Of a DNA stretch of 14,889 bases, positions 1 to 6,845 are shown piece by piece. Every line of letters starts with the position of its first letter. Position 1 is the first letter of the stretch. The translations under genes and the position numbers were made by a program. Under the pieces are notes generated by a model that saw nothing but the letters and a program-made list of their open reading frames with translations, was not told the DNA's origin and searched no databases. This stretch comes from Myxococcales bacterium (GTDB lineage Bacteria; Myxococcota; Polyangia; Fen-1088). The stretch spans positions 1-14,889 of the forward strand of contig PMCR01000228.1 of NCBI GenBank assembly GCA_003155465.1, written 5' to 3'.

Positions 1-126
1 CACAGGCCTACTGCGCAACTTCGGCTAGGCAAGGCCGTGCGCCGTGGTCGTGGCCGGGTCCGTGGTCGTGGGACATCGGGCCGCTTTGTCGATGGAGCCG
101 CTCTCACGTGGCGACAGAGCCAGCCT

Positions 127-1182
127 TCATGGCACGGGGACGGAGTAGGTGTAGATGTGCCCGCTGTCGCCACTTTGAGTGTGTGCGCTCGCGGCGACGA
201 GCTTGGTGCCGTCTGCCGACGACGCGACTGACATCCAATCGTCGTGGCGGCTACGGGTTTCGGTCCAGGTCAACCCGGAATCCGCAGACGTGTAGATGCC
301 GGACCAGTGGGCCACGGCGGCGAGCTTGGTGCCGTCCGCCGACGATGCCACCGATGTCCACCACTCGTTGTCGATACCGCCCGAGGTCCAGGTCACCCCG
401 AAGTCCGGAGACGTGTAGATGTACCCGCCGAGCTCCGTGGCGACGAGCTTGGTGGCGTCCGCTGACGACGCCACTGAATTCCAGGGCAAGTGGGTACCGG
501 TCTGGGTCCACGACGCCCCAGAGTCAACAGACGTATAGATGTACCCGCCGTAGCTACCGTCGTTGGTCACGGCGACGAGCTTGGTGCCGTCCGCCGACGA
601 CGCCACTGACTGCCAGGCGTCCTGGGCGCTGGTCTTGGTCCAGGTCACCCCAGAGTCCGCAGACGCCCAGACGTACCCGCCGTTGTCGCCGAGGGCCACG
701 GCGGAAAGCTTGGTGCCGTCCGCCGACGACGCCACCGATACCCACTTCTGCTGGGTGCCTGTCTGGGTCCAGGTGGCCCCGGAGTCCGCAGACGTATAGA
801 TGTAGCCACCGTCGTAGCCGCCTGAGGCCGCGTCGTAGGTTCCCCAGCCCGCGGCGACGAGCTTGGTGCCGTCCGCCGACGATGCCACGGATGACCATTC
901 TTGCCGGGTACCTGTCTGGGTCCAGGTGGCCCCGGAGTCCGCAGACGTATAGATGTAGTTGGCCACGGCGACGAGCTTGGCACCGTCCGCCGACGATGCC
1001 ACTGATATCCAGACGTTGAAGGTACCTCTCTCCGTCCAGGTCGCCTCGGCCATGGGGCCGCTGCCGCCCGCGCCGCCGGTGCCACCTGCGCCGCCATTCC
1101 CAGAACCCTGAGTGCTGCTGCAGCCAACTGCGCCAATCCAGAGTAGTCCGGCAATTGCCACTCTCCAGAGCGTTCTTGGCAT
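127..1182 (-). CDS. Lipoprotein with seven BNR/Asp-box-like beta-propeller repeats
   Basis: The 351-residue protein begins with a lipoprotein signal peptide ending in the lipobox AVGC (Cys21), followed by a Gly-rich linker (about residues 22-42). There is no Asp at +2, so outer-membrane or surface anchoring is likely. The rest is seven copies of a roughly 40-residue unit with the core SVASSADGTKLVAV, then YIYTSADSGATWTQTGT. The S-x-D-x-G-x-T-W part is the Asp-box/BNR signature of sialidase-like and YCF48-like propellers, and seven units fit one closed seven-blade propeller. No sialidase catalytic residues could be recognised, so this is probably a binding or structural surface protein. The start is supported by AGGGGA 8 nt upstream. 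The repeats are also strongly conserved at DNA level, which suggests expansion by duplication. Its leader DNA closely matches that of the gene at 2336-2836. The specific role is unknown. Confidence 0.85.
   Translation of the reverse strand: MPRTLWRVAIAGLLWIGAVGCSSTQGSGNGGAGGTGGAGGSGPMAEATWTERGTFNVWISVASSADGAKLVAVANYIYTSADSGATWTQTGTRQEWSSVASSADGTKLVAAGWGTYDAASGGYDGGYIYTSADSGATWTQTGTQQKWVSVASSADGTKLSAVALGDNGGYVWASADSGVTWTKTSAQDAWQSVASSADGTKLVAVTNDGSYGGYIYTSVDSGASWTQTGTHLPWNSVASSADATKLVATELGGYIYTSPDFGVTWTSGGIDNEWWTSVASSADGTKLAAVAHWSGIYTSADSGLTWTETRSRHDDWMSVASSADGTKLVAASAHTQSGDSGHIYTYSVPVP
1144..1167 (-). repeat. Leader cassette copy 1 (shared signal-peptide DNA)
   Basis: These 24 bases are identical to 2798-2821. 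They encode the WRVAIAGL core of the signal peptide in both lipoprotein genes. Weaker similarity continues outward through the ATG and the ribosome site. Confidence 0.85.
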
Positions 1183-1190
1183 CGTGTATT

Positions 1191-1196
1191 TCCCCT
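1191..1196 (-). promoter_or_regulatory. Ribosome binding site of the BNR-repeat lipoprotein
   Basis: AGGGGA lies 8 nt before the ATG at 1182. The site and its spacer resemble those before the gene at 2836, and this fixes the start of the gene. Confidence 0.6.
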
Positions 1197-1287
1197 AGTG
1201 CACAGGCCATCAGGAAATGCAATTCACGATAACACCTACAATCGCAGAACTCCATCTGCGTGTTGTGTTTCGCAGCGGCACCCTCTC

Positions 1288-2211
1288 TCAACGAGTCGTT
1301 GGCGCTGGTGGTGGGTCGGGGATTGGTCGCCGCAGCGGTGGCGGCGGCATGGGCGGGGGGCTGGGCGGGGCGGGTGCGGGGTGGGCTGGCCGAGCCGATC
1401 CACTGCAGACATGGTCACTGTCACACACTTGGCCAGCCGGGCAGGAGAGCCCACAATCGACAACGCCGCCACAGCCATCGCCAATCAGGCCACAGTACTC
1501 CGCGTCGGCAGTGTTGCAGTTGATCCTCGACGGGCAGTCCACCAAATGGCAAATCTTGTCGGGGTGACACAACAGGCCGGTCGGGCATTCGGGCGCGCAG
1601 TCGAGAGCGCCACCACACCCATTGCCGATCCAGCCGCAATACTGCGTGTCGCCCGTGCTACAGGTGACCTTCGTAGCGCAGTCCTCGGATCCGCAAACAC
1701 CCGGGGTGCCGCCCCCACCGCACGTCTGTCCTGCAGGGCACTCGCCGCAGTCCAAAGCACATCCGAGACCGTCGTCAAGCTTGCCGCAGTAATGGTCCCC
1801 ACTTGACCATTGGCAAGACATCACGACGCCCTCGCTTCTGACGCACACGTGGGGTCGGCAAGCGTTGCAGAGGAGCCCACCCGGACACTCGCCGCAATCC
1901 AGTGTGCCACCGCAGCCGTCGCCAATTATTCCGCAGTAGTAGCCGCCCTGTGGGGTGCACGTTACGGGTTCACATAAATACCGGTCCACAGCCCTGCTGT
2001 CGGGCGTCCCGCTTTCCATCAACCCATCAACTGACAGTAGGTCCACCCCCGCGTCCTCGACCGTGCCCGCGCCTTCCGAACCCGCATCGACGGATCCTGC
2101 CAGGTCCCGCGGTCGGGATCCATCGCCGACCTTCAAGCCCGCCCGTCCGCCGCACGAGGCGACGAGCGCGAGACCGAGAAGTGAATGGGTTACGGAATGG
2201 GAAGCCGACAT
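1288..2211 (-). CDS. Lipoprotein with four Cys-rich repeats and a Pro-rich tail
   Basis: Read from the ATG at 2211, the protein has 307 residues and a clean lipoprotein signal (lipobox LVASC, Cys20). The open frame extends upstream to 2382, but that extension gives no signal peptide and crosses a dispersed repeat, so the internal ATG is preferred. The ribosome site is weak (GCAGG). An acidic, low-complexity stretch follows. Then come four units of about 45-50 residues with the pattern C-x(n)-YCGxIGDGCGGxLDCGxCPxGxxC, a Cys-rich repeat that I associate with secreted proteins of myxobacteria and relatives. The regular Cys spacing implies disulfide-bonded modules outside the inner membrane. The last 35 or so residues are very Pro-rich (APAPPSPPPMPPPPLRRP) and may form a stiff tail or cell-wall contact. 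No enzymatic motif was seen and the function is unknown. Confidence 0.75.
   Translation of the reverse strand: MSASHSVTHSLLGLALVASCGGRAGLKVGDGSRPRDLAGSVDAGSEGAGTVEDAGVDLLSVDGLMESGTPDSRAVDRYLCEPVTCTPQGGYYCGIIGDGCGGTLDCGECPGGLLCNACRPHVCVRSEGVVMSCQWSSGDHYCGKLDDGLGCALDCGECPAGQTCGGGGTPGVCGSEDCATKVTCSTGDTQYCGWIGNGCGGALDCAPECPTGLLCHPDKICHLVDCPSRINCNTADAEYCGLIGDGCGGVVDCGLSCPAGQVCDSDHVCSGSARPAHPAPAPPSPPPMPPPPLRRPIPDPPPAPTTR
1351..1383 (+). other. G-quadruplex-forming motif inside the Cys-rich lipoprotein gene
   Basis: Six runs of three or more G (GGG, GGGGGG, GGG, GGGG, GGG, GGG) are separated by 1-3 nt loops on the plus strand, which is the template strand of the gene here. The run encodes the Pro-rich tail, so proline codon use alone may explain it. 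The motif meets the usual G3+ loop 1-7 definition. Confidence 0.6.
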
Positions 2212-2314
2212 GGAAACGCGCCTGCAGGGGCTGTGATCGCCAATAGCTACCGGCGAGGTCATGGCGCGGGGCTGTCTCACGTGTAGATGTAGTCGTTGAA
2301 GACCACGACCACAG

Positions 2315-2336
2315 CCTTCTGCGGCTATCGCGGGAT
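2315..2336 (-). repeat. 22-bp dispersed repeat, copy 1
   Basis: A 22-bp sequence containing TTCTGCGGCTATCGCGGG (plus strand) recurs exactly at 6743-6764. Here it starts immediately after the stop codon of the gene at 2336-2836 and lies about 100 nt upstream of the Cys-rich lipoprotein start. A short CCACGACC also precedes it, 4 nt further away than in copy 2. Confidence 0.8.
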
Positions 2337-2836
2337 TAGGGCGTGCCACCTGCGCCGCCGGTCCCTGCGGCCGACTGGCCAAATAGGAAGAGCCGCTGGC
2401 CGTTACCTGCGGTGAACTCGGTGGGGTAGGTTGTGGTCCCGGGCTTGAGGCCCGACAGCCTGCCCGAGCGCGTGCTGGTGTCCAGCTCGTAGATTGCGTA
2501 GAAGGGCTGGCCCACGGCCATGGCGAGACTCGAAGCCGTGACCTTTCCGGTGATCCGGTTGGGAGTCACGCTGTCATCGCACGTAGCCGTGAGGGTGTAC
2601 GATTCTGGATTCGCGTCGTAGCGGGCGGCGTTCACGACAACCTGATCGCCCTGAACCACGAACGTGATGGTCCCCCGCTCTGCACCATAGGGGTCAAGCT
2701 CCTTGCCCTCCCAGGTACCCTCCAGGTACGCACAAGTCCCGCCACCGCTGCCACCGCCGTTGCCGCCGCTGCCGCAGCCGATTACGCCAATCGCGAATAG
2801 TCCGGCAATTGCCACTCTCCACAGATTTCCCAGCAT
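2336..2836 (-). CDS. Small lipoprotein with a lipocalin-like domain
   Basis: The protein has 166 residues. The ATG at 2836 is chosen over the longer open frame (to 3094) because a perfect AGGAGG lies 8 nt upstream and a signal peptide with lipobox VIGC (Cys21) begins there. A Gly/Ser linker (about residues 22-34) leads to a domain starting CAYLEGTWEGKELD and continuing TITFVVQGDQVVVNA and YTLTATCDD. A GTW start followed by alternating beta strands resembles lipocalin-like or TIGR03067-type small beta-barrel domains; this is judged by eye and uncertain. The protein ends in a Gly-rich GTGGAGGTP. Two Cys in the mature part could form a disulfide. The leader matches that of the gene at 127-1182, but the mature part does not. 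Its ligand and role are unknown. Confidence 0.8.
   Translation of the reverse strand: MLGNLWRVAIAGLFAIGVIGCGSGGNGGGSGGGTCAYLEGTWEGKELDPYGAERGTITFVVQGDQVVVNAARYDANPESYTLTATCDDSVTPNRITGKVTASSLAMAVGQPFYAIYELDTSTRSGRLSGLKPGTTTYPTEFTAGNGQRLFLFGQSAAGTGGAGGTP
2798..2821 (-). repeat. Leader cassette copy 2 (shared signal-peptide DNA)
   Basis: This is identical to 1144-1167 and sits at the same place in the signal peptide of the neighbouring, otherwise unrelated lipoprotein gene. Confidence 0.85.
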
Positions 2837-2844
2837 GGTGTATT

Positions 2845-2850
2845 CCTCCT
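2845..2850 (-). promoter_or_regulatory. Strong ribosome binding site (AGGAGG)
   Basis: A perfect AGGAGG lies 8 nt upstream of the ATG at 2836. It decides the start of the lipocalin-like lipoprotein against the longer open frame. Confidence 0.85.
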
Positions 2851-3039
2851 GGTGCAGGGGAGACGTCATTTCATCGGCTGCCTTGATATCCGGCAGCCGC
2901 CTTGGTGTCAACTCCGCCCGCACCCCAATCCCGCGGCAAGCGCAGCGACGCCGCGGCGCACCTGGCATAAGGCGGTAGCCCAGGCCGAAGTTACTCGCCC
3001 AGCCAGACAATGAAGGGTGGCCGTGGCCGGCTGTGCCCG

Positions 3040-3573
3040 CTAGTACTTGAACGTAATCTTGCCCGCGACTATCAGGGTTACGTCCACTGTCCATTCCTCT
3101 TCAGGCAGTCGTCCGGCCATTTGCAGCTCGATGACCGTATGGTCGGCGGACCAGAGGGGCGTGATGTCGATGGGCTCGGGCATTCTGACTTCGATGACAG
3201 AACTGGGCTGCGCCTCCTCACACCGGTCGTAGCTGATGATCTCGGTGGTCCCTCCCGAGGTCGTGGGATCGGTCATGGTCAGACGTGCTGACTTGATGAA
3301 GTCCAGGTTGGCCAGGCCGCCTTTGGCAGTGACCGTCACCTGGCAGACAAAGACCTCGGAATTCATGTGCTTGGCCCAGGCAGTGTTGGCCGATGAGAAC
3401 GTGAAGGAACTCGTCACCGAGACATCACCGTCCAGCTTCGACTTCGCCACGCCCGGCATCTTCACCCCGTGCTGGGTGATCTCGACCTCTGGGACGTCAG
3501 CCTCCACGGAGAAGCTGCAGGCGCCGGCCAGTGCGGCCAGGACCGGGATGATGGGAGAAGGTAGAAGTGTCAT
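3040..3573 (-). CDS. Hypothetical lipoprotein, second gene of a beta-barrel/lipoprotein pair
   Basis: The 177-residue protein has a short signal peptide with lipobox LAGAC (Cys19) and no Asp at +2, so it is probably an outer-membrane lipoprotein. The mature part is rich in alternating hydrophobic and Thr/Ser residues (VSVTSSFTFSSANTAW, TVDVTLIVAGKITFKY), which suggests an all-beta fold. Two Cys (in VFVCQVTV and YDRCEEA) may form a disulfide. I recognise no named family. The start lies 10 nt after the stop codon of the outer-membrane protein gene at 3584-4241, so the two very likely share a transcript and may be translationally coupled. That would make this protein a candidate partner of the barrel. 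A frameshift in the upstream gene could lower its expression by polarity. Confidence 0.8.
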   Translation of the reverse strand: MTLLPSPIIPVLAALAGACSFSVEADVPEVEITQHGVKMPGVAKSKLDGDVSVTSSFTFSSANTAWAKHMNSEVFVCQVTVTAKGGLANLDFIKSARLTMTDPTTSGGTTEIISYDRCEEAQPSSVIEVRMPEPIDITPLWSADHTVIELQMAGRLPEEEWTVDVTLIVAGKITFKY

Positions 3574-3583
3574 CGCCAGCGCC

Positions 3584-4241
3584 TCACCAGATGTAGACGA
3601 TGAGTCCCAGTTTCACCGAAGACCCCACCGCTTTGACGGACGGGTCCTGCCGCACAACTACCTCGGTCGTGCCGGACACGGTCGGATCTTGAGCCGTGGC
3701 GTCGCGAATCGCGGCATCGACATTGTGGATCTGGCCACGGACAAAGGTGATGCCCCCGTGAAGGAAGAAGACGACCCTGCGCGAGCCGAAATCCAAGCCC
3801 AGGTGCGCGTTCATGTATTCGTAGCCGACCCGCTCCAGCAGCGGGCTGCCGTCGAACCCGCCGCCGATGATCTTTCTTGCCAGGGGGTTTGCGTTGCCTT
3901 CCTGATAGCGGCCGTATTCGAAGCTGGCCGAGGGACCTGCGGTGAAGGGCAGGAGCGTGATGCCGGTGCGCCAGCCGCGGCTGATGCCGTTGGTCCCGCC
4001 CCCCCCCGGAAAGGCGTACCCAACTCCACGGCCGAACCGTCAGTGAGCCGATGAGGCCATCCGGCACGCCCACGTCAGCCATCAGGCCAAAGATGGGCAG
4101 GCGAACGGACGAAGGCGGCGCAGCGGGCACGGTGATGATCGGCGCGTTCTCCCCCTGCTCGTAGTTTTCCCAGGCCCAGGCCGGCAGTGCCGCGCTGACC
4201 AGCAGCGCAGCGACGACCGCCAGGGGAAGACGCAGCCTCAT
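3584..4241 (-). pseudogene. Small outer-membrane beta-barrel protein, frameshifted at a 9-G run
   Basis: The ATG at 4241 opens a Sec signal peptide (RLPLAVVAALLVSAALPAWA, then WENYEQ). The mature part reads well to about residue 78, then meets a run of nine G on the coding strand (plus-strand C, 3999-4007). Past it the frame gives Arg/His-rich nonsense. Dropping one G restores a sensible reading: GGTNGISRGWRTGITLLPF, then FEYGRYQEGN, AHLGLDFGSRRVVFFLHGG, and a C-terminus KLGLIVYIW ending at the TGA at 3584. Repaired, the protein would have 218 residues. Alternating strands and a terminal aromatic residue fit an outer-membrane barrel with a BAM insertion signal. The extra G may be a sequencing error, a true null mutation, or phase variation by slippage. 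Family name unknown; 10 nt separate it from the lipoprotein gene at 3573. No clear ribosome site precedes the ATG. Confidence 0.75.
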
Positions 4242-4284
4242 ATTCTAGTATATCGCCAGGTGTTGCGTAATCTTCAGTACTATT

Positions 4285-4290
4285 ATTATA
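4285..4290 (-). promoter_or_regulatory. Candidate -10 element (TATAAT) for the beta-barrel gene
   Basis: A perfect TATAAT on the minus strand lies 43 nt upstream of the ATG at 4241, in the most AT-rich patch of the window. No good -35 hexamer is seen 16-18 nt further upstream, so an activator may be needed or the match may be due to local composition. Confidence 0.4.
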
Positions 4291-4418
4291 TTGATTGAAG
4301 TGCCTCGTGCGATATCCGGCCCTTGGGATGCAACTGGCCGCAGGTCTTCGAGAATTCGGTCGGTTCAATCGGCAGCACGCGCCAAATGACTGGTCATGAT
4401 TTGAGGACAAGCACTCTC

Positions 4419-4448
4419 TTTTCCCGTCTCCCTTCGGGAGAGGGAGAA
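4419..4448. repeat. REP-like hairpin
   Basis: TCTCCC-TTC-GGGAGA (4427-4441) forms a perfect 6-bp stem. After one bulged G the pairing extends outward through CCC/GGG and T/A-rich pairs. CTCCCTTCGGGAGAGGG-type sequences are common interspersed repeats in proteobacterial genomes. There is no U-run after the stem on either strand, so it is not a standard terminator, although it lies about 135 nt downstream of the stop codon at 4582. Confidence 0.45.
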
Positions 4449-4581
4449 CTATGCGAGCCGGATCTCCTGTAAACATGCGGCGCAACCGCTGCTCCGCATT
4501 GCTGCGCGAAGATCCGGGCGCAAGGACCGTGCGATTCAGGCCCATTCCGGAGGCCCCAGTTCGCACATCACGCTCAGTCAT

Positions 4582-6660
4582 TTAGCAGCGGCGCCGGCCT
4601 GACCGCCATCCAACCCACACGGCAGCGCCGAGAACAAGCAACGCGGCTGCATAGAACCAGGGCGCCGGATAGCGGGTATAGGTCGCCGCGACCCACGTGC
4701 CGCCGCCGTTGCGCGTGTGGAGAATCGCTCCATCGTTGCCGACCGTCCAGCCACGTTGCCCATCGCCGGTGAACGTCACGGCGTGAAGCTCGCTTCTGCT
4801 GCCGCTCGACTGGGCCTGCCACGAGTTGCCAGCGTCGCGCGTGTGGAGGATGGTGCCATCGCCGCCCACGGCCCAACCGAGCCGGCCATCGCTGGTGAAG
4901 GTCACGGAAAAGAGCCTGCTCTTGCTGTCGTTCGGCTGGGTCTGCCATGAGTTGCCAGCGTCGCGTGTGCTCAAGATCGCACCGCCAAGACCGACGGCCC
5001 AGCCGCGCTGGCCATCGCCGGTGAAGGTCACGGCGTAGAGCCAGCTCGTGCTGCCGCTCGGCTGGGCCTGCCAGGAGCTGCCGGCGTCGCGTGTGTGCAG
5101 GATTGCTCCTTCGCTGCCGACGGCCCAGCCGCGCTGGCCATCGCTAGTGAAGGTCACGGCGTAGAGCCAGCTCTCGCTGCCGCTCGGCTGGACCTGCCAT
5201 GAGTTGCCAGCGTCGCGGGTGCTCAGGATTGTTCCTTTGTAGCCGACGGCCCAGCCGCGCTGGCCGTCGCTGGTGAAGGTCACGGCGGAAAGCCCGCCCT
5301 TTTTGCCGCTCGACTGGGCGTGCCAGGAAAGGCCAGCGTCGCGCGTGTTCAGGATCGTTCCCTCATCGCCGACGGCCCAGCCGCGCTGGCCATCGCTGGT
5401 GAAGGTCAACGCGGAAAGCTGGGCCTTGCTGCCGCTCGACCGGGCGTGCCAGGAGAGGCCGCCGTCGCTCGTGTTCCAGAGCGCACCGTCAGCGCCGACG
5501 GCCCAGCCGCGCTGGCCATCGCTGGTGAAAGTCACGGCGTAGAGCCAGCGCTTGGGGCGGCTGGTCTGGGCGTGCCAGGAGAGGCCGGCGTCGCGCGTGC
5601 CCAGGATCGTACCGTCAGCACCGGCGGCCCAGGCGCGCTTGCCATCGCTGGCGAGGGTCAGCGCGCGCAGACCGTCCTTGGTGCCGCTCGATTGGGCGCG
5701 CCAGGAGAGGCCAGCGTCGCGTGTGCTCAGGATTGTACCGTCAGCGCCGACGGCCCAGCCGCGCTGGCCATCGCTGGTGAATGCCACGGCCAGAAGCCAG
5801 CTATTGCTGCCGCTCGACTGGGCCTGCCAGGAGTTGCCCCCGTCGCTGGATCTCAGGATTGTACCGTTCGAGCCGACGGCCCAGCCGCGCTTGCGATCGC
5901 TGGTGAAGGCCACCCCGGAGAGAATGTTCTCGGTGGCACTCGACTGCCAGGAGTTGCCGCCGTCGCGCGTGCTCAGGATCGATTCAAGGCCGACGGCCCA
6001 GCCGCGCTGGCCATCGCTGGTGAAGGCCACGGCCAAAAGCCAGCTCTCGGTACCGCTCGACTGGGTCTGCCAGGAGTTGCCCCCGTCGTGCGTGCTCAGG
6101 ATCACTCCATCGGCGCCGACGACCCAGCCGCGCTGGCCATCGCCGTTGAAGGTCACGGCGCGAAGCGCGTGTTCGGTGCCGCTCGATTGGGTCTGCCAGG
6201 AGTTGCCGCCGTCGCGCGTGTGGAGGATGGTTCCATTCTCGCCGACGGCCCAGGCGCGCTGGCCGTCGCTGGCGAAGGTCACGGCGTAGAGATCAGTCCT
6301 GCTGTCGCTCGACTGGGTCTGCCATGAGTTGCCGCCGTCGCGCGTGCGGAGGATGGCTCCTTGCCCGCCGACGCTCCAGCCACGCTGCCCGTCGCTGGTG
6401 AAGGTGAGGCCAAACAGACTAGAACCAACAATCGTCCGACGTGCGAAAGGATTCCGTTCGATCGGCTGGGCAAGCCATTGTCGGCAAAGCGGCCTCGCCT
6501 CGGCCGCGAACGGGTCGGAGGTCGGCGTCTGAACCCGCGCGATCCATCCGAGCACGACTAGAATCGCCACCGCAGCGGCCGCGACCAGCCGAGGGCGCGG
6601 CAGCAAGCGCACCGTGCCCTCGGGATTACCTTCCGAACCTGGTTTCACGGGCTGGCTCAT
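4582..6660 (-). CDS. Membrane-anchored protein with 14 YCF48-like propeller repeats
   Basis: Read from the ATG at 6660 the protein has 692 residues. The open frame reaches 6876, but the upstream part holds the 22-bp dispersed repeat and no sensible protein. A single N-terminal membrane helix (about residues 25-41, VAAAAVAILVVLGWIA) is followed by 14 repeats of 42 residues (126 nt) with the consensus LYAVTFTSDGQRGWAVGxDGTILxTRDAGxSWQ. This is the YCF48/HCF136-type BNR repeat, and 14 units would give two seven-blade propellers. A second hydrophobic helix (WFYAAALLVLGAAVWVGW) and a basic RSGRRRC end follow. The propellers therefore probably lie in the periplasm between two membrane anchors. YCF48 itself (about 330-400 residues) assists photosystem II assembly; that role is not implied here. 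The gene is divergent from the radical SAM genes. Repeat 4 is shortened by 3 residues. Partner unknown; the ribosome site is weak. Confidence 0.85.
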   Translation of the reverse strand: MSQPVKPGSEGNPEGTVRLLPRPRLVAAAAVAILVVLGWIARVQTPTSDPFAAEARPLCRQWLAQPIERNPFARRTIVGSSLFGLTFTSDGQRGWSVGGQGAILRTRDGGNSWQTQSSDSRTDLYAVTFASDGQRAWAVGENGTILHTRDGGNSWQTQSSGTEHALRAVTFNGDGQRGWVVGADGVILSTHDGGNSWQTQSSGTESWLLAVAFTSDGQRGWAVGLESILSTRDGGNSWQSSATENILSGVAFTSDRKRGWAVGSNGTILRSSDGGNSWQAQSSGSNSWLLAVAFTSDGQRGWAVGADGTILSTRDAGLSWRAQSSGTKDGLRALTLASDGKRAWAAGADGTILGTRDAGLSWHAQTSRPKRWLYAVTFTSDGQRGWAVGADGALWNTSDGGLSWHARSSGSKAQLSALTFTSDGQRGWAVGDEGTILNTRDAGLSWHAQSSGKKGGLSAVTFTSDGQRGWAVGYKGTILSTRDAGNSWQVQPSGSESWLYAVTFTSDGQRGWAVGSEGAILHTRDAGSSWQAQPSGSTSWLYAVTFTGDGQRGWAVGLGGAILSTRDAGNSWQTQPNDSKSRLFSVTFTSDGRLGWAVGGDGTILHTRDAGNSWQAQSSGSRSELHAVTFTGDGQRGWTVGNDGAILHTRNGGGTWVAATYTRYPAPWFYAAALLVLGAAVWVGWRSGRRRC

Positions 6661-6742
6661 CACACATCCGCTGGGAGGCGAATTCTGCCTGGAACGGCCC
6701 GGCGAGCCAAGCACGAAAGGCATGCAGCGTGGCTTGCCACGA

Positions 6743-6764
6743 CCTTCTGCGGCTATCGCGGGAT
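6743..6764 (-). repeat. 22-bp dispersed repeat, copy 2
   Basis: This is an exact copy of 2315-2336, located in the divergent intergenic region about 83 nt upstream of the YCF48-like gene start and 82 nt upstream of the first radical SAM gene. Both copies have the same orientation relative to the minus-strand gene that follows. Confidence 0.8.
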
Positions 6765-6845
6765 GGTGGATTCGGCTGTCGGCATGGTCGGAATCACCTA
6801 TCATGGGCCAGCCGGCGGCGGGCCCGTGCCAGAGTCGGTGCGCCC

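Larger units (their letters stand above)
4242..4581. other. Non-coding stretch between the beta-barrel and YCF48-like genes
   Basis: These 340 nt hold an AT-rich island near 4242-4300 that probably carries the promoter of the beta-barrel gene, and a hairpin at 4419-4448. The open frame that crosses the stretch (4075-4581, minus) has no signal peptide, no recognisable domain and shares bases with the beta-barrel start, so I do not consider it a gene. Confidence 0.6.

Noticed and set aside
108..1019. 303-codon plus-strand frame opposite the BNR lipoprotein
   Set aside because: It is extremely Arg/Trp/Pro-rich and periodic with the BNR repeats, so it is a composition shadow.
127..1182. Sialidase enzyme activity for the BNR-repeat lipoprotein
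   Set aside because: Asp-box repeats are shared by many non-enzymes, and the Arg triad and FRIP-type motif of sialidases were not seen.
4075..4581. 168-codon minus-strand frame in the non-coding stretch
   Set aside because: It overlaps the start of the beta-barrel gene in another frame, crosses the REP-like hairpin and AT-rich island, and shows no domain.
5320..6327. 335-codon open frame on the plus strand opposite the YCF48-like gene
   Set aside because: It is the mirror of the 126-nt repeats. Its repetitive Ala/Gly/Asp pattern follows the repeat period, and it has no own domain or ribosome site.
6799..6804. TATCAT as a -10 element of the first radical SAM gene
   Set aside because: No -35 partner at a sensible distance, and a five-of-six match is expected by chance in a gap of this size.
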